Below are positions 24,923-34,697 of a stretch of DNA of 47,963 nt, one piece after another. Each line of letters begins with the position of its first letter. Within the stretch, counting starts at the first letter, position 1. Both the position numbers and the translations under genes were made by a program. Source of the DNA: Dickeya undicola (GTDB lineage Bacteria; Pseudomonadota; Gammaproteobacteria; Enterobacterales; Enterobacteriaceae); NCBI RefSeq assembly GCF_000784735.1, contig NZ_JSYG01000039.1:1-47963 (forward strand), given 5' to 3'. The notes beneath the pieces were generated by a model. That model had not been told where the DNA came from and searched no databases. It saw only the letters and a program-made list of their open reading frames with translations.

Positions 24923-26476
24923 ATGGAATTTTTGCTGGATCCCTCAATCTGGGCAGGCTTACTGACGTTGGTGGTACTCGAAATTGTCTTGGGTATCGAC
25001 AACCTGGTGTTCATCGCCATTCTGGCGGATAAACTGCCACCTAAACAGCGCGATAAAGCACGTATTATCGGCTTGTCACTGGCGCTACTGATGCGTCTTG
25101 CCCTGCTATCGCTGATTTCCTGGATGGTGACGCTGACACAGCCGCTGTTTTCTGTCGGGCAGTTCAGTTTTTCCGGCCGTGACCTGATTTTGCTGGCCGG
25201 GGGGGTGTTCCTGCTGTTCAAGGCCACGATGGAGTTGCATGAGCGGCTGGAAAACCGCCCGCTCGACCCGAATGCCAACCGCGCCCAGGCCAGCTTTTGG
25301 GCTGTCGTGGCACAGATTGTGATTCTTGACGCGGTGTTCTCCCTGGATGCGGTTATTACCGCCGTAGGGATGGTGAACCATCTGGGGGTTATGATGACCG
25401 CCGTGGTAATCGCCATGGCCGTGATGCTGCTGGCCTCCAAACCGCTGACCCGCTTTGTCAATGCCCATCCGACGGTGGTGGTGCTCTGCCTTAGCTTCTT
25501 GCTGATGATCGGCTTAAGTCTGGTGGCGGAAGGGTTTGGTTTCCATATTCCGAAAGGCTATCTGTATGCTGCGATCGGCTTCTCGATCGTCATCGAGATG
25601 TTTAACCAGATTGCCCGGCACAACTTCATCAAACATCAGTCGCACCGGCCGATGCGCGAGCGTACCGCCGAAGCGATTCTGCGCCTGATGGGGTCACGCA
25701 AAGCGAGCCATGACGATCAGGAAGAACAACCGCAGCAGCAACCGGAAGAAACGTTTGCTGAAGAAGAGCGCTATATGATCAGCGGCGTGCTGACGCTGGC
25801 CTCCCGTTCCCTGCGCAGTGTGATGACACCGCGTACCGATATCTCCTGGGTGGATTGCGAGCGCTCGGTGGAGGATATTCGCCTGCAACTGTTAGATACG
25901 CCGCACAGTCTGTTCCCGGTGTGCCGCGGCTCGCTGGATGAACTGGTCGGCGTAGTGCGCGCCAAAGACCTGTTGGTGGCGCTGGATGAACACACCGATG
26001 TGGAGCAGTTCGCCGCTACCAACCCGCCGATCGTGGTGCCGGAAACGCTGGATGTCATCAACCTGTTGCCGGTGCTACGCCGCGCGAAAGGCAGCCTGGT
26101 GATGATCACCAACGAGTTTGGCGTTGTGCAGGGGCTGGTAACGCCGCTGGATATTTTGGAAGCGATCGCCGGTGAGTTCCCGGATGAAGATGAAACGCTG
26201 GATATCATCGAAGACGGTGACGGCTGGCTGGTGCGAGGCGGCACCGACTTGCATTCGTTGCAGCAGGTGCTCAACGTGCAGGACTTAGTCGATCCGAAAG
26301 AAGAGTACACCTCGCTGGCCGGTCTGCTACTGGCGCACAGCGATGAATTCCTCAAAGTGGGGGATTGGGTGGAATTGCACCGGTTGCGGTTCTTGATCGT
26401 GGAAGCAACGGACTATCGTATCGAGCTGGTGCGCATTACCCGTATTCCAGAAGCGACTGCGGAAGAAGAGGCGTAA
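24923..26476 (+). CDS. yoaE: TerC/CBS/CorC-domain membrane protein YoaE
   Basis: A 517-residue protein. Residues 1-230 form a TerC-type membrane domain with seven or so helices and acidic motifs ([37 protein letters not shown]). An acidic Gln-rich linker lies near 265-280, followed by a CBS pair (about 290-420) and a CorC/HlyC transporter-associated domain (about 430-510). The related TerC members export metals and help load manganese exoproteins; the substrate of YoaE is not established. Preceded by GGAGTCTGAC. It is divergent from manX, as in E. coli. Confidence 0.93.
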   Translation: MEFLLDPSIWAGLLTLVVLEIVLGIDNLVFIAILADKLPPKQRDKARIIGLSLALLMRLALLSLISWMVTLTQPLFSVGQFSFSGRDLILLAGGVFLLFKATMELHERLENRPLDPNANRAQASFWAVVAQIVILDAVFSLDAVITAVGMVNHLGVMMTAVVIAMAVMLLASKPLTRFVNAHPTVVVLCLSFLLMIGLSLVAEGFGFHIPKGYLYAAIGFSIVIEMFNQIARHNFIKHQSHRPMRERTAEAILRLMGSRKASHDDQEEQPQQQPEETFAEEERYMISGVLTLASRSLRSVMTPRTDISWVDCERSVEDIRLQLLDTPHSLFPVCRGSLDELVGVVRAKDLLVALDEHTDVEQFAATNPPIVVPETLDVINLLPVLRRAKGSLVMITNEFGVVQGLVTPLDILEAIAGEFPDEDETLDIIEDGDGWLVRGGTDLHSLQQVLNVQDLVDPKEEYTSLAGLLLAHSDEFLKVGDWVELHRLRFLIVEATDYRIELVRITRIPEATAEEEA

Positions 26477-26519
26477 TGCTTGCCGCGAACCTAATACCTA
26501 TTTTTTAGCCAGTAATGTC

Positions 26520-26556
26520 AACGCCGACGAGGGAACCCCCGTCGGCGTTGTTTTTG
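26520..26556 (+). terminator. Terminator between yoaE and sdaA
   Basis: AACGCCGACG and CGTCGGCGTT arms followed by GTTTTTGG on the plus strand. It sits between the convergent yoaE and sdaA. Confidence 0.88.
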
Positions 26557-26557
26557 G

Positions 26558-27919
26558 TTAGTCGCATTGCACCTTGATAGCCAGACCACCGCGGGAGGTT
26601 TCACGGTATTTGGCGTTCATGTCTTTACCGGTTTCGTACATGGTTTCAATCACTTTGTCGAGTGACACGCGGGCTTCGGTGGTGCGACGCACCGCCATGC
26701 GGGTGGCATTGATAGCTTTGACCGCGGCGATGGCGTTACGCTCGATACAAGGCACCTGCACCTGACCTGCCACCGGATCGCAGGTCAACCCCAAATTGTG
26801 TTCCATGCCGATTTCTGCGGCGACACACACCTGTTCAGGACTGGCACCCAGTAACTCGGCCAGGCCAGCCGCCGCCATCGAACAGGCTACGCCGACTTCG
26901 CCCTGACAACCCACTTCCGCTCCAGAGATCGAGGCGTTCATTTTATACAGCGACCCGATCGCGCCTGCAGCCATGAAATAGCGCAGATAAATACCGGGGC
27001 CGACTGGCTCGATAAAATGATCGTAGTAGGCCAGTACCGCAGGCACAATGCCGCAGGCACCATTGGTCGGCGCAGTGACCACGCGCCCACCCGCGGCGTT
27101 TTCCTCATTAACCGCCAGGGCGAACATGTTGACCCAATCCACGACGTTCATCGGGTCGTTGGATAACTTGTCCGATGACACCAGCATACGGCGTAGCGCG
27201 GCGGCGCGGCGAGGGACTCGCAGCGGACCAGGGAGCACGCCCTCGGTATTCATGCCACGATCCATACAGGCACGCATGGTCTGCCAGACAGCGGCAAAAT
27301 AGTCTTCTATCTCCTGACGGCTATGCAGCGCCAGCTCGTTGCGCATCATCATGCCGGAGATAGACAGGCCACTTTGTTTACAGTGCTCCAGAATTTCCCG
27401 CGCGGAGCGGTAAGGATGCGGCACGGTGAAGGTGGATTCCTGAGACTGACCAAAGTGTGCTTCATCAATGATGAACCCGCCGCCGATCGAGTAATAGGTT
27501 TGGCGAAACAGTGGAAGGTCGGCGGCAAAGGCGGTAAGTGTCATGCCGTTTTCATGTAGCGGCAGGTTTTCGCCACGAAAAATCATACCGCCTTCGCGGG
27601 GGAACGCGACGTCATGCGTGCCAGCCAGCGATAGCCGCTCCGTCTGCTCCACGTCACGGATAAACGTCGGGATAGCATCAATATCCACGGTATCCGGTTG
27701 ATTGCCCGCCAGGCCAAGAATAATCGCAATATCGGTATGGTGGCCTTTGCCGGTCAGGGCAAGGGAGCCATAAACCTCCACCATCACACGATCGGTGCGG
27801 GACAACAAATCCCGTTGTTGCAGTTCATCGACAAATTGCTTACCGGCTTTCATCGGTCCGACTGTGTGAGAGCTGGAGGGGCCAATACCGATTTTGAACA
27901 TGTCGAATACGCTTATCAC
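26558..27919 (-). CDS. sdaA: L-serine dehydratase SdaA
   Basis: A 453-residue iron-sulfur L-serine deaminase with the beta domain ([22 protein letters not shown]) fused to the alpha catalytic domain. Cysteines for the [4Fe-4S] cluster lie in [24 protein letters not shown] and [10 protein letters not shown]. It converts serine to pyruvate and ammonia. The length equals E. coli SdaA. It stands alone; the sdaC transporter is not adjacent. Confidence 0.95.
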   Translation of the reverse strand: MISVFDMFKIGIGPSSSHTVGPMKAGKQFVDELQQRDLLSRTDRVMVEVYGSLALTGKGHHTDIAIILGLAGNQPDTVDIDAIPTFIRDVEQTERLSLAGTHDVAFPREGGMIFRGENLPLHENGMTLTAFAADLPLFRQTYYSIGGGFIIDEAHFGQSQESTFTVPHPYRSAREILEHCKQSGLSISGMMMRNELALHSRQEIEDYFAAVWQTMRACMDRGMNTEGVLPGPLRVPRRAAALRRMLVSSDKLSNDPMNVVDWVNMFALAVNEENAAGGRVVTAPTNGACGIVPAVLAYYDHFIEPVGPGIYLRYFMAAGAIGSLYKMNASISGAEVGCQGEVGVACSMAAAGLAELLGASPEQVCVAAEIGMEHNLGLTCDPVAGQVQVPCIERNAIAAVKAINATRMAVRRTTEARVSLDKVIETMYETGKDMNAKYRETSRGGLAIKVQCD

Positions 27920-28125
27920 GCTGAAACTCCTTTAGGGCACGGCTTGTTACTATAGGGGAGCGAGGGGGACGTTATGGTCGATGATACGACTCGCTCCAGA
28001 ATAAAACTCGATAGATCGCGCTATTGTAGTGGAGAGTATGCTGCTGCATTCGGCTTTTCACATGAAATAAAGTTATGTTATGCCGAAAAATAACTTATGC
28101 CAGACTCGACGTATTGGCCGGGCGA

Positions 28126-28749
28126 TTACGCCGCTTCCGGCGTCGCCACTTGCAATGCCAATTGGCGGATAATCGCGGCGGTCAGCCCCCAAACCAGTTG
28201 TTGTTGATACCAGGAAAGGTAAACCCGGTGGCGCTGCTGGTGGCGTTTGATATCTAGTGGGTAGTAGCGCTGGAGGGCAAAGGCTTCCCGCAGTGGCATT
28301 TCAAACAGTTCCGCCACTTCGTCGGCATTGGGATGAAAAGAGGTGTTTTCCGGCAGCAGGCCAACTACCGGGGTGACCTGATAACCGCTGGTGCTGTCAA
28401 AGCAGGGTAGCGTTCCCAATATCTGGACCGATGCGGGCGGAATCGCCACTTCTTCCTGTGCTTCGCGCAGCGCAGTGGCAATAAGTGATTGATCTTCTGG
28501 GTCAGCCGCACCGCCGGGAAAGGCCACCTGTCCGGCGTGTTTGCGTAAACGAAGTGAACGACGGGTCAGCAGCAGGCAAGGGTCAGGGCGACGGATAATC
28601 GGCACCAGCACCGCGGCCTGCCTGTGATACTGCGTGACCGGCAGGCTGGGGGCGCTCTGCAACTGAAAACGGGTAATAAACGTGTCCAGATTATAAGGAT
28701 GGTATCCGTCAGTGCTATCTGTGAAAGGCAACAGCGAAATGTCGGTCAT
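28126..28749 (-). CDS. nudL: CoA pyrophosphatase NudL (Nudix)
   Basis: A 207-residue Nudix hydrolase. The Nudix box is in [25 protein letters not shown], with the metal-binding REAQEE. The neighbouring [11 protein letters not shown] is the CoA-specific UPF0035 motif. The family hydrolyses CoA to phosphopantetheine and 3',5'-ADP; E. coli NudL is weakly characterised. The start gives a protein about 15 residues longer than E. coli; no later Met is near the N-terminus. It follows pabB by 15 nt and is probably co-transcribed. Confidence 0.92.
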   Translation of the reverse strand: MTDISLLPFTDSTDGYHPYNLDTFITRFQLQSAPSLPVTQYHRQAAVLVPIIRRPDPCLLLTRRSLRLRKHAGQVAFPGGAADPEDQSLIATALREAQEEVAIPPASVQILGTLPCFDSTSGYQVTPVVGLLPENTSFHPNADEVAELFEMPLREAFALQRYYPLDIKRHQQRHRVYLSWYQQQLVWGLTAAIIRQLALQVATPEAA

Positions 28750-28764
28750 GTCGGTCAGCCCTGT

Positions 28765-30135
28765 TTAATCCGTGGTCGATACGCTTAATAACGGCAGAAT
28801 ACGGCCAATCTTGTCAAAGGTTTCTTGATATTCTGCCTGTTCTTTGCTGTCGGCCACAATTCCACCGCCAGCCCAGCAGGACAGTAAGCCATTAGCCGCG
28901 ATCAGTGTTCGGATGGTGATATTGGTATCCATCGTGCCACAGACGCTGAGATAGCCGATGCTGCCGCAATAGGCGTTACGGCGATGTGGCTCCAACTCTT
29001 CGATGATCTCCATGGCGCGCACTTTGGGGGCTCCGGTAATGGAACCGCCGGGAAAGCAGGCGCGCAGCACGTCTGTGGCGTGCTGCTGTGCGGGTAAGCG
29101 CGCTTCGATAGTACTGACCAGATGGTGCACCGCCGGAAACGGCTCCACCACAAACAATTCCGGCACCCGAACGCTGCCCGGCACCGCTACCCGGCCGATA
29201 TCGTTACGCATTAGGTCGACAATCATCAGGTTCTCAGCACGGTCTTTTTCGGAATCAGCCAATTGCTGTGCCTGACGGGCATCGGCGTCGGCATCCGGCA
29301 GCCGTGGCAATGTGCCCTTGATCGGCCGGGTTTGAATATGGCTATCGTGCAGCCACAGGAAGCGCTCCGGCGAAATACTGATCACCGCGCTGTGCGGCAA
29401 CCGCAGGAAAGCGGAAAACGGTGCCCGGTTACTGGCGGAAAGTGTCAGGAACGCCTGCCATTCGTCGCCCTGATAACCGGCCTGAAAGCGCTGGGCCAGA
29501 TTGACCTGATAGCAGTCGCCCGCGCGCAGATAAGCCTGAATACGGCGGAATTTTTCACCGTATTGCTCGCGGCTCATGTTGGCTTGCCAGTCACTGGTCA
29601 GATGAAATGCACCCGGTTTGGCAGGCGACAGGGCGCTGAGCCAGGCCAGTCTGGTGTCGATGTCGCCGTGGGCGATGAGGGTCAGTCGCTGTTGATGATG
29701 GTCGGCAATCAGCGCCCAGTCGTAAATACCTACCGCCATGTCGGGCTGGTTGATATCCCGCTCGGCGATGGTCGGTAACTGCTCGACCCGACGCCCCAGA
29801 TCGTAACCGAACAGGCCGAGAGCACCGCCCTGAAATGGGTAATCCGGGTGAGGTGGCACATCCAACGCCAGTGCATCGAGCTGCTGTTGCAGCAGGTAAA
29901 ACGGGTCTTCCGTGGAGGTCTGTCGGGTATCACCGTGTTGGGTAGTGGTCAATTCGCCGACGGTCTGCAGGGTCAGGCGCGGCTCCGCCACCAGAATGTC
30001 AAAACGGTTATGAGGATGGTCAGCAAACCCGGAATGAAGCAACATCGCCCAGGGTTGGTGCGACAGGGAACTAAAAAGGCGCAACAGCGCATCCGGCTGA
30101 TACGGGAGCGCGTGATAGACTATCGGTGTCGGCAT
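28765..30135 (-). CDS. pabB: Aminodeoxychorismate synthase component I
   Basis: A 456-residue chorismate-utilising enzyme. Signatures are PIKGTLPRL, GSITGAPKVRAMEIIEELE and RNAYCGSIGYLS. With the glutaminase PabA it converts chorismate to 4-amino-4-deoxychorismate on the way to p-aminobenzoate and folate. PIKGT with its Lys distinguishes PabB from anthranilate synthase (PIAGT). It is followed by nudL at 15 nt and divergent from yoaH. Confidence 0.95.
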   Translation of the reverse strand: MPTPIVYHALPYQPDALLRLFSSLSHQPWAMLLHSGFADHPHNRFDILVAEPRLTLQTVGELTTTQHGDTRQTSTEDPFYLLQQQLDALALDVPPHPDYPFQGGALGLFGYDLGRRVEQLPTIAERDINQPDMAVGIYDWALIADHHQQRLTLIAHGDIDTRLAWLSALSPAKPGAFHLTSDWQANMSREQYGEKFRRIQAYLRAGDCYQVNLAQRFQAGYQGDEWQAFLTLSASNRAPFSAFLRLPHSAVISISPERFLWLHDSHIQTRPIKGTLPRLPDADADARQAQQLADSEKDRAENLMIVDLMRNDIGRVAVPGSVRVPELFVVEPFPAVHHLVSTIEARLPAQQHATDVLRACFPGGSITGAPKVRAMEIIEELEPHRRNAYCGSIGYLSVCGTMDTNITIRTLIAANGLLSCWAGGGIVADSKEQAEYQETFDKIGRILPLLSVSTTD

Positions 30136-30281
30136 AGCAGTATTGGTATCGTTTCCCGGCGTTGATCATGCCGGTAGCCGTGCGCTGAACCGGCAGCTGC
30201 ATCGCAGCGGGTGCAAGCGTACCACAAACCGTGGTGGATCGCGGGTGTCGTTGGCATAAAAAGGTTTTCAGGAGAAGAAAG

Positions 30282-30473
30282 ATGTTTGCAGGTATCCCGG
30301 CGCTGACCCATGAGCAGCAGCAACAGGCGGTGGAAAGAATACAACAGCTGATGGAGGACGGCTTGAGCAGCGGCGAAGCCATCGCGCTGGTGGCGGAAGA
30401 ATTGCGTCAGAATCATCAAGGGGCGCGGGTGGTGGCGCGTTTTGAAGACGATGAGGCGTCTTCGCAGGAGTAA
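30282..30473 (+). CDS. yoaH: UPF0181 protein YoaH
   Basis: A 63-residue protein. Start 30282 ([21 protein letters not shown]) is preceded by AGGAGAAG at good spacing and is the conserved family N-terminus. The body is a helical Gln/Glu-rich region ([17 protein letters not shown]) with an acidic tail. Function unknown. It is divergent from pabB and convergent with yoaB, as in E. coli. Confidence 0.9.
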   Translation: MFAGIPALTHEQQQQAVERIQQLMEDGLSSGEAIALVAEELRQNHQGARVVARFEDDEASSQE

Positions 30474-30482
30474 CAGCACTAT

Positions 30483-30531
30483 CATGGTTTACGGGCGCAT
30501 GGTTTACGGGCGGCGTAGACGCCGCCGCCCG
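30483..30531. repeat. 15-bp tandem duplication and GC-rich hairpin between yoaH and yoaB
   Basis: CATGGTTTACGGGCG occurs twice in direct succession (from 30483). The second copy runs into a perfect 9-bp stem, CGGGCGGCG/CGCCGCCCG (30507-30515 and 30523-30531). The stem may terminate one or both convergent genes, but no T-run follows. Confidence 0.55.
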
Positions 30532-30538
30532 AGCCGGG

Positions 30539-30886
30539 TCAGCCGACAGCGGCGATCGCTTTGATTTCCACTTTGAACTTCGGGTTCATCAGTTTGGCTT
30601 CCACGGTGCAGCGCACCGGTGCGCTACCGGGCACGACCCAGGCGTCCCAGGCGGCGTTCATGGCGGCGAAATCAGCTTTATCGGCCAGGAAAAGAGTCAC
30701 GTCCAGCAGACGGCTTTTATCGCTACCCGCCTGTTGCAGAATGGCATCCAGTGACGCCAGCGCATTTTCGGTCTGGGCGCGGGCGTCGTCGTCGAGGTTT
30801 TCCGGCACGCTGGTGTAGTACAGCGTGTTGTTGTGGATAACGGCGTCGGACCAGCGTGCGTCCGGGTTGATGCGGGTAATCGACAT
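30539..30886 (-). CDS. yoaB: RidA/YjgF family protein YoaB
   Basis: A 115-residue protein of the RidA superfamily. The conserved Arg that binds imine intermediates is in GSAPVRCTVEAKLMNP, and MNPKFKVEIKAIA is the usual end. RidA proteins hydrolyse reactive enamine or imine intermediates; YoaB has been little studied. The length matches E. coli. It is divergent from yoaA. Confidence 0.9.
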   Translation of the reverse strand: MSITRINPDARWSDAVIHNNTLYYTSVPENLDDDARAQTENALASLDAILQQAGSDKSRLLDVTLFLADKADFAAMNAAWDAWVVPGSAPVRCTVEAKLMNPKFKVEIKAIAAVG

Positions 30887-31085
30887 GAAGTCAGGCTCCT
30901 CGGTTCAGTTTGCGCGGGGACAGGTGCTAAAACCGCAGAGACTAACACAGTTCTTCCCAACAGGTGACCCCCGAGCAGGAACAGCGACACGACCCGAAGT
31001 GGTGTCGTGCGCGCAGGCTTGGCATAATCAGCCACCTTTATCCGGCCGAATCACGGCGACGGCAGTGTCAGACAAGAGAGGCAGC

Positions 31086-33005
31086 GTGGCAGCAGACAGC
31101 TCAATCGACGATTTTGCAACCGATGGCGTACTGGCGCAGGCGATTCGTGGCTTCCAGCCGCGTGAACCGCAGCGCCAGATGGCAGCCGCCGTGCTGGAGG
31201 CGATCGACGCCAAAAAGCCACTGGTGGTGGAGGCGGGCACCGGCACCGGTAAAACCTACGCTTACCTGGCACCTGCGCTGCGCTCTGGCAAAAAGGTGAT
31301 TGTTTCCACCGGCTCACGCGCGCTACAGGATCAACTGTACAGCCGTGATTTACCGACTGTCGCCAACGCGCTGAAGTTTCAGGGCAAGCTGGCGCTGTTG
31401 AAAGGGCGCGCCAATTATCTGTGCATCGAGCGATTGGAACAACAATCGCTGGCGGGCGGTGATCTTGGCCGTGATGTGCTGCGCGAACTGGTGAGGCTGC
31501 GTGGCTGGAGTTCCGAAACTGAAGACGGCGACATCAGCCAGTGCGGCGATGTGGCTGAAGACAGCGCGGTATGGCCGCTGGTGACCAGCACCAACGATAA
31601 CTGTCTCGGTAGCGACTGCCCGCATTACAAGGAGTGCTTTGTGGTGAAGGCGCGCCGACGGGCGATGGATGCCGATGTGGTGGTGGTGAATCATCATCTT
31701 TATCTGGCGGATATGGTGGTCAAGGAGAGCGGATTTGCCGAATTGATCCCCGATAGCGACGTGGTGATATTTGATGAAGCTCACCAGATCCCGGACATCG
31801 CCAGCCAGTACTTCGGTCAGCAACTTTCCAGTCGCCAGTTGCTGGACCTCGCTAAAGATATCGTGATTGCCTACCGCACCGAAGTGCGGGACGCCAACCA
31901 GTTACAGAAAAGCGCAGATCGCCTGAGCCAGAGTACGCAGGATTTTCGCCTGGCACTGGGTGACCCAGGCTTTCGTGGCAATTTACGTGACATTGTCACG
32001 GATAACCTGTTGCAGCGGTCGCTGACGTTGCTGGATGACGCGTTGGAACTGTGTTGCGATGTCGCCAAGCTGTCGCTGGGCCGCTCCGCGTTGCTGGATG
32101 CGGCGTTTGAACGCGCGACGGTATACCGTGCCCGGCTGAAGCGGCTGCGGGACGTGCAGCAACCCGGTTATAGCTACTGGTATGAATGCACCTCGCGTCA
32201 TTTCGTGCTGGCGCTGACGCCGCTGTCCGTTGCGGACCGTTTCCGGGATGTGATGAAAGAAAAACCAGCCTGCTGGGTATTCACCTCGGCTACGCTGTCG
32301 GTAAACGATCAGCTCACACATTTTATTGACCGTCTGGGGCTGGATCAGGCCCGCACATTGCTGCTGCCGAGCCCATTTGATTACGCGCGTCAGGCGTTAT
32401 TGTGCGTGCCGCGCTACTTGCCAGAAACCAATCGGCCCGGCGCGGCCAAACAGTTGGCGCGCATGTTGCGCCCGCTGATCGAAGCCAATCAGGGGCGGTG
32501 TTTTATGCTGTGCACCTCACACCAGATGATGCGCGACCTGGCCATTGAGTTTCGGGCGTCGCTGACATTGCCGGTGCTGGTGCAGGGTGAAACCAGTAAA
32601 CCGCAGCTGCTGGCGCAGTTTCTGGCGGCAGGTAATGCGTTACTGGTGGCGACCGGCAGTTTCTGGGAAGGGGTGGACGTGCGGGGCGATGCGCTGTCGT
32701 GCGTTATTATCGACAAGCTGCCGTTTACCTCCCCGGACGATCCGTTGCTCAAGGCGCGTATGGAAGATTGCCGGGTGCGCGGCGGCGACCCGTTCGACGA
32801 GGTGCAATTGCCCGATGCGGTGATTACGTTGAAGCAGGGCGTCGGCCGATTGATTCGTGACGTGGAAGACCGGGGTGTGCTGGTGATTTGCGACAACCGG
32901 TTGGTGACGCGGCCGTATGGCGAAGTGTTTCTCACCAGCCTGCCGCCAGCACCCAGAACACGGGATTTGCGGCACGCCATCGATTTTCTGACGCGCAAAC
33001 CGTGA
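31086..33005 (+). CDS. yoaA: DinG-family ATP-dependent helicase YoaA
   Basis: About 639 residues from a GTG at 31086 (VAADSSIDDFATDG), preceded by GAGAGG; E. coli YoaA has 636. Superfamily 2 XPD-like helicase with Walker A GTGTGKT, the iron-sulfur region (C in LGSDCPHYKECF and an upstream NYLCIERLEQQ), DEAH, and motif VI QGVGRLIRD. E. coli YoaA works with the polymerase chi subunit in damage tolerance. An open frame upstream of the GTG overlaps yoaB antisense and is rejected. Confidence 0.92.
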   Translation: MAADSSIDDFATDGVLAQAIRGFQPREPQRQMAAAVLEAIDAKKPLVVEAGTGTGKTYAYLAPALRSGKKVIVSTGSRALQDQLYSRDLPTVANALKFQGKLALLKGRANYLCIERLEQQSLAGGDLGRDVLRELVRLRGWSSETEDGDISQCGDVAEDSAVWPLVTSTNDNCLGSDCPHYKECFVVKARRRAMDADVVVVNHHLYLADMVVKESGFAELIPDSDVVIFDEAHQIPDIASQYFGQQLSSRQLLDLAKDIVIAYRTEVRDANQLQKSADRLSQSTQDFRLALGDPGFRGNLRDIVTDNLLQRSLTLLDDALELCCDVAKLSLGRSALLDAAFERATVYRARLKRLRDVQQPGYSYWYECTSRHFVLALTPLSVADRFRDVMKEKPACWVFTSATLSVNDQLTHFIDRLGLDQARTLLLPSPFDYARQALLCVPRYLPETNRPGAAKQLARMLRPLIEANQGRCFMLCTSHQMMRDLAIEFRASLTLPVLVQGETSKPQLLAQFLAAGNALLVATGSFWEGVDVRGDALSCVIIDKLPFTSPDDPLLKARMEDCRVRGGDPFDEVQLPDAVITLKQGVGRLIRDVEDRGVLVICDNRLVTRPYGEVFLTSLPPAPRTRDLRHAIDFLTRKP

Positions 33006-33070
33006 CGCTCACCGGCGCTGGCTGTTATGATGCGCGCCGTTGAAATATTCTCTCCCTGCCTGAGGTTGGC

Positions 33071-33772
33071 ATGTCTACGCGAATTTTAGCGCTTGATACC
33101 GCAACGGAAGCCTGTTCCGTTGCACTCTGGAATGACGGTGAAATCCATTCCCTGTTTGAAATTTGCCCCCGCGAGCATACCCAGCGGGTATTGCCGATGG
33201 TCCGGCAAGTGCTGGCCGAGCATGGTGTGGCGCTCAGCCAACTGGATGCGCTGGCATTCGGTCGTGGGCCAGGTAGCTTCACCGGCGTGCGTATTGGCAT
33301 CGGCATCGCGCAAGGGCTGGCACTGGGTGCGGATTTACCGATGCTCGGGGTATCGACGCTGGCGACGCTGGCGCAAGGGGCGTACCGCCTGACCGGTGCC
33401 AGCAGGGTGCTGACCGCCATTGATGCCCGCATGGGCGAAGTCTACTGGGCGAGCTACGAACGTGACGAGCAAGGCAACTGGCACGGCGAGGCCAGCGAAG
33501 CTGTACTGGCACCGGTTCAGGTGCAGTCACTGGCGGCTGCGCTGAACGGCGACTGGGCCACCGCGGGAACCGGCTGGCAAACCTATCCGGATTTGGTCGG
33601 CTCTGCTGATATCGCTCTGAATCACACCGATATGTTGTTGCCGCAGGCGCAGGACATGCTGCCGCTGGCGTGGCGGTTGTGGACCTCGGGCGCAGCGGTC
33701 AGCGTGGAGCAGGCCGAACCCCGTTACCTGCGCAACGAAGTGGCGTGGAAAAAATTACCCGGCCGGGAATAA
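33071..33772 (+). CDS. tsaB: tRNA threonylcarbamoyladenosine modification protein TsaB
   Basis: A 233-residue ASKHA-fold protein. It begins [17 protein letters not shown] and has the conserved [14 protein letters not shown] loop. TsaB (YeaZ) pairs with TsaD to make t6A37 in ANN-decoding tRNAs. The length matches E. coli (231). It follows yoaA by 65 nt and precedes yeaY by 77 nt on the same strand. Confidence 0.95.
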   Translation: MSTRILALDTATEACSVALWNDGEIHSLFEICPREHTQRVLPMVRQVLAEHGVALSQLDALAFGRGPGSFTGVRIGIGIAQGLALGADLPMLGVSTLATLAQGAYRLTGASRVLTAIDARMGEVYWASYERDEQGNWHGEASEAVLAPVQVQSLAAALNGDWATAGTGWQTYPDLVGSADIALNHTDMLLPQAQDMLPLAWRLWTSGAAVSVEQAEPRYLRNEVAWKKLPGRE

Positions 33773-33849
33773 CAGCAACTTATCGCATCGGCTACAGTCT
33801 AAGTCACAAGTATCTTCACACATTGACGATGGCAATCAGGGTATAGGTG

Positions 33850-34467
33850 ATGACTATCCACTCTTTCGGAAATAAAACGTCGATGCGACTGCGCCGAGCT
33901 GGGCTGTGCGGACTGCTGTTGCTGAGTCTGAGCGTGTTGTCTGGTTGCGTTACGTTGCCGGATGAAATCCGTGGGACCTCGGCCACACCGCAGATGGACC
34001 TGATTCGGGTGATGAATGCGCCGAACCTGTACGTTGGGCAGGAATCGCGTTTCGGTGGTCGGATTGCGGATATTCGCAACGAAGCTCATCGCACTCGGTT
34101 GGAAATTGTCAGTTTACCGCTGGATGAGGCGGGGCGGCCGCGACTGAGCGAGCCATCAGGCGGCCGTCTGGTCGCCTACGTCAATGGGTTTCTGGAGCCG
34201 GTGGATTTCAAAAACCAACTGATCACTGTGGTAGGGCCAATTACCGGCACCGAGCAGGGTAAAATTGGTGAACGGCCATATCAGTACGTGGTGATTAGCG
34301 TGCAGGGCTACAAACGCTGGCGCGTGGTGCAGCAGGTGGTGTTGCCGCCACGTGCTTACGATCCCTGGTGGGATCGCCGTTACCGCCATGTCTGGGGACC
34401 TGGCTGGGGGCCGAACTGGAACGATGGATATGCGCCTGCTCAGGTGGAGTCTGTCGTCACGGAGTAA
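33850..34467 (+). CDS. yeaY: Slp/YeaY family outer-membrane lipoprotein
   Basis: A 205-residue lipoprotein. The signal peptide is long (a basic start, then [20 protein letters not shown]) with the lipobox LSGC at about residue 35. The Slp domain begins [10 protein letters not shown] and includes [21 protein letters not shown] and [19 protein letters not shown]. The C-terminus is Trp/Gly/Tyr-rich and ends in VESVVTE, as in E. coli YeaY. Function is unknown. The neighbouring fadD and tsaB fix the assignment against slp itself. A GTG one codon upstream is an alternative start. Confidence 0.85.
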   Translation: MTIHSFGNKTSMRLRRAGLCGLLLLSLSVLSGCVTLPDEIRGTSATPQMDLIRVMNAPNLYVGQESRFGGRIADIRNEAHRTRLEIVSLPLDEAGRPRLSEPSGGRLVAYVNGFLEPVDFKNQLITVVGPITGTEQGKIGERPYQYVVISVQGYKRWRVVQQVVLPPRAYDPWWDRRYRHVWGPGWGPNWNDGYAPAQVESVVTE

Positions 34468-34505
34468 CGATCGTCAGCAATCAGGCGACAGCCTGACAGT
34501 GAACA

Positions 34506-34534
34506 GAGGCGGCCTGGGTCGCCTCGTTTTTTTT
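34506..34534 (+). terminator. Terminator after yeaY
   Basis: GAGGCG and CGCCTC arms followed by a run of eight T. Confidence 0.92.
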
Positions 34535-34697
34535 CGGTACTGTTTTTTCGGCACGGATAACAAGTTGAAATAAGTGATCATCTTCTCAACCTGAACATTG
34601 TGAATTTCACAGTTGTTAATATGAGTTAAAATGTTGTTACAGATCACTCAGGTTGGGATTGCTTATGCCACTTAAAAAATATCTCGGGAGTGACGTT

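Noticed and set aside
30825-31085. N-terminal extension of YoaA from an upstream start
   Set aside because: It would overlap yoaB antisense and add about 87 residues absent in E. coli YoaA; the GTG at 31086 has a ribosome binding site and gives the expected length.
34599-34611. TGTGAATTTCACA palindrome upstream of fadD as a CRP site
   Set aside because: The half-sites match CRP, but the spacer is 3 nt instead of 6, so CRP binding is not expected.
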